Shown here piece after piece: positions 14,667 through 19,885 of a stretch of DNA of 19,885 nucleotides. The DNA is from Spirochaetales bacterium UBA4629 (GTDB taxonomy: Bacteria > Spirochaetota > Spirochaetia > Sphaerochaetales > Sphaerochaetaceae). Below the pieces are notes generated by a model. The model was given only the letters and a program-made list of their open reading frames with translations, made no database searches and was not told the DNA's origin. The first letter of the stretch is position 1; every line of letters starts with the position of its first letter. Location of the stretch: the NCBI GenBank assembly GCA_002406055.1, contig DHMZ01000117.1, positions 23,843-43,727 of the forward strand, read 5' to 3'. Both the position numbers and the translations under genes were made by a program.

Positions 14667-16691
14667 ATGAAAGATGAGCTAACTCTACTTCCCGGTATCG
14701 GACAAAAAAAGTCCCAAGAATTTAAAAGACTAGGTCTAAGTACGCTAAAGGACCTAGTTAATTATATTCCACGAGGCTATGACGACAGAAGAGAAGAAAG
14801 ATACATATCAAGTATCACAGAAGAGGATAGCTCTGTTAATTGCCATATAACAATTATTTCACATTCGGCATTTGCATCAAAAAATGGGAGGACTGTAAAG
14901 GTAACTGCCATTGATGATAACTACACGAAAGTTGAGTTGTTGTGCTTTAATCGCCCATTTTTAGAGAAAATGCTCTATCTCGATAGCCAATGGTATTTAA
15001 ATGGCACAGTAAAGAAAATACATGGCGTTTATCAATCTAGTGCCTTTGAAGTAAAAAAGACTAAAGAAGAATGTGGTATAGGAAGAATACTTCCTCTCTA
15101 CCCTCTTTCAGGAACACTTAGCCAAAAAGACTTTCGTTCGGCAATAAAAAATGCATTAGACTTTCTATCTCCTATCGAAGAAGAATTACCATCTTCTCTA
15201 AGAGAAAAGTATTCTCTATTAGATAGAGATACAGCTCTTAGGGAAATTCATTTTCCAGACGACGAAGAATACTTAAAGAAAGCAAAAGAGACACTAGCAT
15301 TTACTGAGCTATTACTTTTAGAGATAAAAATCTTAAGAGAAAGACCAGTTAATGCAATTAGGAATATACCTTCATCTCCTTTAGAAAAGAAGATGATCTC
15401 CCTTCTTCCTTTCTCTCTTACTACAGACCAAGTTAAAGCATGTAATGAAATAAGAAGTGATTTAAGTAGACCAACTCCAATGAATAGACTTTTACAAGGT
15501 GATGTTGGAAGTGGAAAGACGCTCGTTGCCCTACTCTCCTCTCTTTATGTAATACAAAATGGAGGGCAAGTTGCCTTAATGGCTCCAACAGAGCTACTTG
15601 CCCGTCAGCATGCAGAGAATGCATATGCTCTTCTTTCTCCGCTTGGTGTGAGAATCTCATTTATTACAGGCGACGTTAAGGGCAAAAATAGACAACTTCT
15701 CCTTTCGCATCTAAAAAATGGTGAAATAGATTTGGCTATCGGAACACATGCTCTGTTCTCTAATGATGTTAATTTCAAAAATCTAAAATATGTAATAATA
15801 GACGAGCAACATCGCTTTGGTGTTGGGCAGCGAGAGTCCTTGCAAAAAAAGGGAGAAAACCCCCATCTATTATCGATGACAGCAACACCAATTCCTCGTA
15901 CTCTTGCTCTTACTCTCTATGCAGATTTAGATATTTCTACAATAAAGACAATGCCTAACGGTAGAAAGAAAATCATTACATATACCGTTGGCCCAAATAG
16001 CAGGGAAAAAATGTATTCATCCATCAATGTCGAATTTGAAAGAGGACACCAAGCCTATTTTGTCTATCCTCGTATTGATGATGAAGGAGAAAGTGACTTA
16101 AGAGATGTAATGAGCATGTATAGCTTTTTACAAAAACAGTATCCTTTCGTCCCTTCTGCTTTTATACACTCGCGTCTTAGTGAAGATGAAAAGATGAGAA
16201 TTCTAAATGATTTTAGAGCAGGCAAAATAACATATCTTGTTGCAACAAGTGTTGTTGAAGTTGGCATAGATATACCAAATGCAACATGCATGGTAATTGA
16301 GCATGCAGATCGCTTTGGGCTTGCGGCACTCCATCAGCTAAGAGGAAGAGTTGGAAGATCATCTCTTCAATCTTATTGCTTTCTAGTCTTTGATTCTTCT
16401 CTAAGTCCAGAAGCAAAAGAAAGACTAAGCACAATGAAAGAGACCAATGATGGTTTCGTTCTAGCAGAAAAAGACCTTCTCATAAGAGGACCAGGAGAGA
16501 TAAGCGGTAACAAACAATCTGGCTTCTTAAAACTTAAATTTGCATCTTTAACAGAAGACACTATTCTTGTTGCAAGAGCAAAAGATGAAGCAGAGAAGAT
16601 TCTAAGAGAAGATCCGGGCCTCATTAAAGCAGATAACGCAGACCTTAGAAGAGCTATAAAAGAAGAGAAGGTAACTGACAAAAAAAGTTAA
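14667..16691 (+). CDS. recG: ATP-dependent DNA helicase RecG
   Basis: Branch-migrating superfamily 2 helicase that remodels stalled forks and Holliday junctions. At 674 aa it matches the family (E. coli 693). The N-terminal helix-hairpin-helix-like LLPGIGQKKSQEF (7-19) and PRGYDDR (35-41) precede the OB-fold wedge domain (about 55-130) that splits the fork. The motor shows Walker A GDVGSGKT (278-285), motif II DEQH (379-382) within IIDEQHRFGVGQRE, motif III MTATPIPRT, then ATSVVEVGIDIPN and HQLRGRVGRS (motifs V and VI). The TRG-type element GFVLAEKDLLIRGPGEISG couples ATP hydrolysis to translocation. The ATG has no clear Shine-Dalgarno site, so initiation probably relies on ribosomes ending the YggT-family gene 3 bases upstream. 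Confidence 0.97.
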   Translation: MKDELTLLPGIGQKKSQEFKRLGLSTLKDLVNYIPRGYDDRREERYISSITEEDSSVNCHITIISHSAFASKNGRTVKVTAIDDNYTKVELLCFNRPFLEKMLYLDSQWYLNGTVKKIHGVYQSSAFEVKKTKEECGIGRILPLYPLSGTLSQKDFRSAIKNALDFLSPIEEELPSSLREKYSLLDRDTALREIHFPDDEEYLKKAKETLAFTELLLLEIKILRERPVNAIRNIPSSPLEKKMISLLPFSLTTDQVKACNEIRSDLSRPTPMNRLLQGDVGSGKTLVALLSSLYVIQNGGQVALMAPTELLARQHAENAYALLSPLGVRISFITGDVKGKNRQLLLSHLKNGEIDLAIGTHALFSNDVNFKNLKYVIIDEQHRFGVGQRESLQKKGENPHLLSMTATPIPRTLALTLYADLDISTIKTMPNGRKKIITYTVGPNSREKMYSSINVEFERGHQAYFVYPRIDDEGESDLRDVMSMYSFLQKQYPFVPSAFIHSRLSEDEKMRILNDFRAGKITYLVATSVVEVGIDIPNATCMVIEHADRFGLAALHQLRGRVGRSSLQSYCFLVFDSSLSPEAKERLSTMKETNDGFVLAEKDLLIRGPGEISGNKQSGFLKLKFASLTEDTILVARAKDEAEKILREDPGLIKADNADLRRAIKEEKVTDKKS

Positions 16692-16709
16692 AAGAAATAA
16701 CATTGAGCT

Positions 16710-17273
16710 ATGTTTACAAGAGATGAAGCCGTTGAGTTATGGCACAAATATAATAAAAGTGAAAGCTTGTGGCATCATGCTCTCAGCGTAGAGAGTGTGA
16801 TGAGAGAAGGTGCATCTAGATTTAATGAAGATGCTGATTATTGGGGACTTGTTGGCCTTTTGCATGATGTTGATTGGGAAATGTTCCCTCAAGAACATTG
16901 CAAAAAATGTGTCTCTCTCCTGAAAGAGATTGGCGCTGATGATAGTTTTATTCATTCTGTTTGTTCTCATGGTTGGTCTATATGCACAGATGTTAAACCT
17001 GAGAAATTTATGGAGAAATTCCTTTTTGCTATCGATGAATTAACAGGTCTTGTTACGGCTACAGCCTTAATGAGACCAGAAAAAATGAAAGGAATAACTG
17101 TTAAATCTGTAAAAAAGAAATGGTCGAACAAAAACTTTGCTGCAGGTGTTAATAGAGACATAATCCTAAAGGGAGCAGAAGAACTAAATATTCCTCTTGA
17201 GACTCTTATTGAAATAACAATAGCTGGAATGACAAAAATAGCACCATCACTTGGTCTTTGGGTTGAGGAATAA
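16710..17273 (+). CDS. HD-domain (predicted metal-dependent phosphohydrolase) protein
   Basis: 187-aa cytoplasmic protein of the HD superfamily. Metal ligands can be followed: His22/His23 in LWHHALSVE, the HD doublet His52-Asp53 in LVGLLHDVDWE, His87 in VCSHGWS, and Asp109 in FAIDELTGLV. This arrangement is common in stand-alone HDIG-type hydrolases acting on nucleotides or phospho-compounds. The substrate cannot be named. The ribosome site is weak (TGAG just before the ATG). The gene lies 18 bases after recG and 2 bases before rsmD, whose ribosome site is inside its 3' end. Confidence 0.85.
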   Translation: MFTRDEAVELWHKYNKSESLWHHALSVESVMREGASRFNEDADYWGLVGLLHDVDWEMFPQEHCKKCVSLLKEIGADDSFIHSVCSHGWSICTDVKPEKFMEKFLFAIDELTGLVTATALMRPEKMKGITVKSVKKKWSNKNFAAGVNRDIILKGAEELNIPLETLIEITIAGMTKIAPSLGLWVEE

Positions 17274-17275
17274 AG

Positions 17276-17815
17276 ATGAGAATAACTGGTGGAAAGTATG
17301 TAAGACGAACTATCTCATGTCCTCCTGGAGTAATTAGACCTGCAATGGATAGAATGAGAGAGTCTCTCTTCTCTATTCTTGGAGATCTAACAGGATGTAG
17401 CTTCCTTGATCTATTTTCTGGCTCTGGCTGTGTTGCTATTGAGGCAGCATCTAGAGGAGCTAGCCCTATCCATCTTGTAGAGATGGACAGAGGAAAGAAA
17501 GCAACTATTGAGAAGAATCTATCATTTGTAGAAGAGGACAAGAAACTATTTGTTTCTGATGCAAAACGCTTTATTCTTTCAACTCCATATAAATATGACA
17601 TTGTTTATTGCGATCCACCATTTCCTATGGAAGAAAAAGTGAAGCTTTTAGAAGATGTTGCTTCATCCGATATTGTCAAAGATAAAGGCCTTTTCATAAT
17701 CCACTATCCACTAGAAGAAAGAAAGTTGTGGCCAGAAAAAGTTGGCTCTTTTGTCCTCTGTGACGAAAGAAAATATGGTAGGTCGATTCTCCGTTTTTAT
17801 AGGAATGAAAAATAA
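17276..17815 (+). CDS. rsmD: 16S rRNA (guanine(966)-N(2))-methyltransferase RsmD
   Basis: Methylates the N2 of a guanine in the 30S subunit (G966 in E. coli numbering) using S-adenosylmethionine. The 179-aa length is typical. It opens with MRITGGKYVRR (typical RsmD RIxGGxxxxR start), followed by RPAMDRMRESLFSIL (21-35). Motif I LDLFSGSG is at 44-51, the acidic ribose contact Glu69 in HLVEMDR, and the catalytic DPPF at 113-116. GAGG lies 7 bases before the ATG. Its stop shares one base with the next start (TAATG), so the thioesterase is coupled to it. Confidence 0.94.
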   Translation: MRITGGKYVRRTISCPPGVIRPAMDRMRESLFSILGDLTGCSFLDLFSGSGCVAIEAASRGASPIHLVEMDRGKKATIEKNLSFVEEDKKLFVSDAKRFILSTPYKYDIVYCDPPFPMEEKVKLLEDVASSDIVKDKGLFIIHYPLEERKLWPEKVGSFVLCDERKYGRSILRFYRNEK

Positions 17816-18612
17816 TGCTTTACATAGATGAGAGTAATATTGGTAGAGATAGTTCATATTTTCAAAGCACAGATACAGATTCAACATATACCGTTAAGCC
17901 TGTAAAGTATTTTGGCTTATCTCAAGAGGAAGCTGGAGTTCATGCAGTTCTTAAAGGCGTCGGACTGAAGGAAATGTTAGACAAAGAGGGCCGAACTTGG
18001 ATGATACTCAGAACTCGCATGACCATAAATAAGCTTGCATCTTGGATGGATGAGTATAGAACAGAGACTTGGTGTCAAGAAGGCTTTAAACTATACTGCC
18101 CACGTTTAGTTAGAGCTTACGATAGCTCAAACACCCTACTCTTTTCATCTGAAAGCCTTTGGGTCATTATGGATATGGTAAAATTAAGACCTGAGCGTCC
18201 TAGCTATATATCTGAGCGACTAGAGCCTATTAAAGATAAAGAAAAAGAATTTAATCCAGACTTTCCTAAATTTCCTCTAAAAGAAGAATACAAAGCACAG
18301 AGTTTGGGAATACAAGATATAAAGTTTGATTATTATGACTACGACTACAACAAACACATCAATAATCTTAGTTATATTAATTGGACTTTTTCCTCTTTCC
18401 CATCAGATTACTTAGATAGTTATCGTCCAACGTTTATAGATACAGAATGGAAAAAACAATGTCATTTTGAAGACAAACTCTTCGTTGAAACGACGAAGAA
18501 AAACGAAACCGAGGAAGCTTTTTTTACATCTATTTTCAAAGAAAAAGAGAATGGTGAAAGAGAAGAGGTCTTCCATTTAGTTTCACAATGGGAGAAGAAA
18601 AATGAAAGATGA
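17815..18612 (+). CDS. Acyl-ACP thioesterase, FatA/FatB-like
   Basis: Cytoplasmic double-hotdog thioesterase that releases free fatty acids from acyl carrier protein (265 aa, typical of bacterial members). The first hotdog spans about residues 20-125, with GVHAVLKGVG and a WMILRTRMTI strand. The second carries the catalytic D-x-N-x-H signature at Asp177-Asn179-His181 within a stretch ending HINNLSYINW. A following TEWKKQCHFEDKL segment corresponds to the family's YRxEC-type region with the general-base acidic residue. It starts one base inside the rsmD stop, with AGGAA about 9 bases before. Such enzymes occur in anaerobic Firmicutes and spirochaetes; chain-length preference is not readable here. 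Confidence 0.88.
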   Translation: MLYIDESNIGRDSSYFQSTDTDSTYTVKPVKYFGLSQEEAGVHAVLKGVGLKEMLDKEGRTWMILRTRMTINKLASWMDEYRTETWCQEGFKLYCPRLVRAYDSSNTLLFSSESLWVIMDMVKLRPERPSYISERLEPIKDKEKEFNPDFPKFPLKEEYKAQSLGIQDIKFDYYDYDYNKHINNLSYINWTFSSFPSDYLDSYRPTFIDTEWKKQCHFEDKLFVETTKKNETEEAFFTSIFKEKENGEREEVFHLVSQWEKKNER

Positions 18613-18826
18613 AAAAGATATTCTAATATTAGATTGTCCACGATGTGATGGACCAGCTGTCATAGAAGATGAAGAAGGTTGGTGTTGTTATATTTCATGC
18701 ATGGACTGTGGTTGCCACACTGTCGAGGTAGCTTACGCAACAGAAAAAGAGAGGCTATCTGCCATCCAGAAAGCAGCAACACTATGGAATTGTGGCAAGG
18801 TAATTAAACTAGAACCAGGAGAATGA
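18602..18826 (+). CDS. Lar-like small zinc-binding protein
   Basis: 74-aa protein with a zinc-ribbon layout: Cys12-x2-Cys15 (CPRC) and Cys33-x2-Cys36 (CMDC), plus Cys28, Cys29, Cys38 and Cys64. An AATLWN element follows (58-63), as in the Lar restriction-alleviation family, where CPFCG ... CxxCG is followed by A-x-x-x-W-N. Lar-type proteins are often phage-borne and blunt type I restriction. Here the gene ends a housekeeping operon, so its role may differ. GGGAG lies about 7 bases before the ATG, and the gene overlaps the thioesterase by 11 bases. It ends directly against the convergent SlyX-like gene with no gap. Confidence 0.7.
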   Translation: MKDEKDILILDCPRCDGPAVIEDEEGWCCYISCMDCGCHTVEVAYATEKERLSAIQKAATLWNCGKVIKLEPGE

Positions 18827-19027
18827 TTAATAATGAGGGGGTTTTCTGCTTTCCCTCTCTTCTCCAGTTATATCAATCAAATCCTTAATCTTCTTTTTCA
18901 TCTCTTCCATTTGAGTCATCATCTGGGTAAGTTTTTTTCCAAAGTCTATTACGCATTCATTTAGCTCTTCATTCTGGGCTTCAAGATAGCTTACTTTTAT
19001 TTCTAGTTTCTCTAACTCTTTTTTCAT
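18827..19027 (-). CDS. slyX: SlyX-like small coiled-coil protein
   Basis: 66-aa protein with the SlyX layout: a heptad-patterned helix (EKLEIKVSYLEAQNEELNECVIDF, where the family has LExRLAxQExxIEELN), then QMEEMKKKIKDL, and the hallmark C-terminal PPHY. The molecular function of SlyX is unknown. The frame is open upstream to a TTG at 19129 (34 extra residues), but the SlyX alignment begins at the ATG 19027-19025. That ATG sits 6 bases after an AATAAT hexamer with no Shine-Dalgarno site, again suggesting a leaderless message. A longer form starting at ATG 19093 with a hydrophobic N-terminus cannot be fully excluded. The gene converges on the Lar-like gene. Confidence 0.65.
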   Translation of the reverse strand: MKKELEKLEIKVSYLEAQNEELNECVIDFGKKLTQMMTQMEEMKKKIKDLIDITGEERESRKPPHY

Positions 19028-19033
19028 ATGAAT

Positions 19034-19062
19034 ATTATTGTTTTGGAAAAAATAAATTGCAA
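19034..19062 (-). promoter_or_regulatory. Predicted leaderless promoter of the SlyX-like gene
   Basis: On the minus strand TTGCAA (19062-19057), a 17-base spacer and AATAAT (19039-19034) give a sigma70-like pair. The hexamer ends 6 bases before the ATG at 19027. The region is AT-rich, so chance matches are easier. Confidence 0.4.
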
Positions 19063-19153
19063 CTATGGTGAAAAATAGAGTTTCATCTATCATAGAATTT
19101 AGCTCTGCTGCACAAAAGTAACAGAGCAAGTTTTAGGAGAGCTAGCGGGTATC

Positions 19154-19174
19154 CTCGGTAATTCAATTACCGAG
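19154..19174. repeat. 21-base near-perfect palindrome
   Basis: CTCGGTAATT and AATTACCGAG are exact reverse complements separated by one C. The element begins 4 bases past the stop of the PD-(D/E)XK gene. It could form a strong hairpin in RNA, but no T-run follows on either strand, so it is not a standard intrinsic terminator. It may be an operator, an mRNA 3'-end stabiliser or part of a dispersed repeat linked to the adjacent transposase-family gene. Confidence 0.7.
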
Positions 19175-19178
19175 TAGT

Positions 19179-19885
19179 TCACTTAGTCTTTAAAGCTTTT
19201 AAGATTTCTTCCTTTATTTCTGGAGAAATAGAGAGTCTATTAATCTTTTCGATAGTTCTCAAAGCTTCTTCTTCTCGCCCCTCCACTCTTCCTTCTATTT
19301 TCCCTTCCTCTAATGCTTCCTTTCTACTTTCTTTAACTGAGTAATCTAAAAATTCCTTTATTCTTTTTTCTTGACTCATATTTCGCATTATTTCTTCAAC
19401 CTCGTCTGAATGCTCTTTAATAAAAGCGGAGAGAATTTTTCTTTCCTCACACTCTTTTAGTGTCTTCTTAATCGCTTCTTCGTCTCGCCCATACTCATCT
19501 ACATTTTTATCATACAACTCACAAAAAAGACAGATTTCTTTTAGTATACCTACTGTATTATGTCTATCTAAGACCTTTACTCTTGCCATTATGTCATTGT
19601 CTTCTTCAAAGAATGCATATAAATAAGGTGGTGTATTCTCTCTTTCTCCTGTATATAAAACATAGAACTTAGTTAGAGGTATTGTTATTTTTCTGTTCTT
19701 ATACTGATTCTTCTTATATCCTTTCTCAATTCTGCTAAATGATTGAGTAAAGTACGACAGAAGTCTAAGGGGGATATTTGGACTCCAAGTTGACTGACAC
19801 TCCATGAAGATAATTAGTTTATCTCGAACTTTGAAGCTTAAGTCATTGTACATACCATTAATAAAGACATTCTCAAGCTTTATTA
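19179..19885 (-). CDS. PD-(D/E)XK nuclease/transposase-family protein (Rpn-like), 5' end outside window
   Basis: Member of the PD-(D/E)XK 'putative transposase' (Rpn/YhgA-like) group, often present in many copies in spirochaetes and gut anaerobes. Visible hallmarks are NDLSFKVRDKLIIFMECQST, with the nuclease Asp and a Glu-x-Gln in place of (D/E)xK as is usual in this group, followed by NIPLRLLSYF. The C-terminal tail is charged, with EG-rich repeats (EGKIEGRVEGREEE) and a closing helical segment. An internal ATG at 19853-19851 exists, but family-like sequence in the same frame continues upstream (KLENVFINGM) to the window edge. The gene is therefore partial here rather than starting at that ATG. 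Members are thought to act as recombination-promoting DNases; mobility was not shown for most. No terminal inverted repeats are visible on this side. Confidence 0.85.
   Translation of the reverse strand, partial: IKLENVFINGMYNDLSFKVRDKLIIFMECQSTWSPNIPLRLLSYFTQSFSRIEKGYKKNQYKNRKITIPLTKFYVLYTGERENTPPYLYAFFEEDNDIMARVKVLDRHNTVGILKEICLFCELYDKNVDEYGRDEEAIKKTLKECEERKILSAFIKEHSDEVEEIMRNMSQEKRIKEFLDYSVKESRKEALEEGKIEGRVEGREEEALRTIEKINRLSISPEIKEEILKALKTK

Noticed and set aside
16064..16681. Open frames on the opposite strand within recG
   Set aside because: They are antisense shadows of recG, with no ribosome sites, unlike any family, and fully inside a strongly conserved gene.
18837..18859. GAGGG...CCCTC hairpin as a bidirectional terminator between the convergent genes
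   Set aside because: The stem is only five base pairs with a 13-base loop, lies in the SlyX-like coding end and has no T-run.
19028..19129. Longer SlyX-like protein with a hydrophobic N-terminus
   Set aside because: The TTG start lacks a ribosome site, the extra part overlaps the promoter-like element, and the family similarity begins at the ATG at 19027.

Overview
The window is AT-rich, densely packed bacterial chromosome with no gap over about 150 bases and no RNA gene, CRISPR array or complete insertion sequence. The host is probably an anaerobic, host-associated spirochaete (Treponema/Sphaerochaeta-like). Pointers are the long phosphofructokinase of the TP0108-like/trypanosomal type, the acyl-ACP thioesterase, the xanthine-dehydrogenase-like triplet and the PD-(D/E)XK 'transposase' family gene. 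This is an inference from protein families, not a proven assignment.

Two divergent operon-like blocks meet at a 72-base control region (about 7176-7247). The leftward block (minus strand, 7175 to 53) reads ligA, class I/II aminotransferase, ModE-type DNA-binding protein, ATP-type phosphofructokinase, an unrecognised 356-aa protein and a PfkB/ribokinase-family sugar kinase. It pairs DNA repair with central carbon metabolism. A second promoter probably lies between ligA and the aminotransferase. From the aminotransferase onward the genes overlap or lie within about 10 bases.

The rightward block (plus strand, 7248 to 18826) opens with a three-gene locus resembling a molybdenum hydroxylase: molybdopterin-type large subunit, 2x[2Fe-2S] subunit and FAD subunit. 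The iron-sulfur protein keeps all eight cluster cysteines, while the large subunit has lost the recognisable glycine-rich cofactor motifs. The block continues without a clear break into dnaE (replicative polymerase), a YggT-family membrane protein, recG, an HD-domain protein, rsmD, an acyl-ACP thioesterase and a small Lar-like zinc protein.

The right end (18827-19885) holds a convergent small SlyX-like coiled-coil gene, a 21-base near-perfect palindrome, and a PD-(D/E)XK nuclease/transposase-family gene whose 5' end lies beyond the window.

The most interesting signals are these. (1) Three promoter-like elements (ligA, the xanthine-dehydrogenase-like gene and the SlyX-like gene) place the -10 hexamer only 6-7 bases before the ATG with no Shine-Dalgarno site, as expected for leaderless mRNAs. 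(2) The molybdenum-hydroxylase-like triplet is strongly diverged and leads a replication/recombination operon. (3) A ModE DNA-binding domain without its molybdate-sensing part is encoded in the facing operon.
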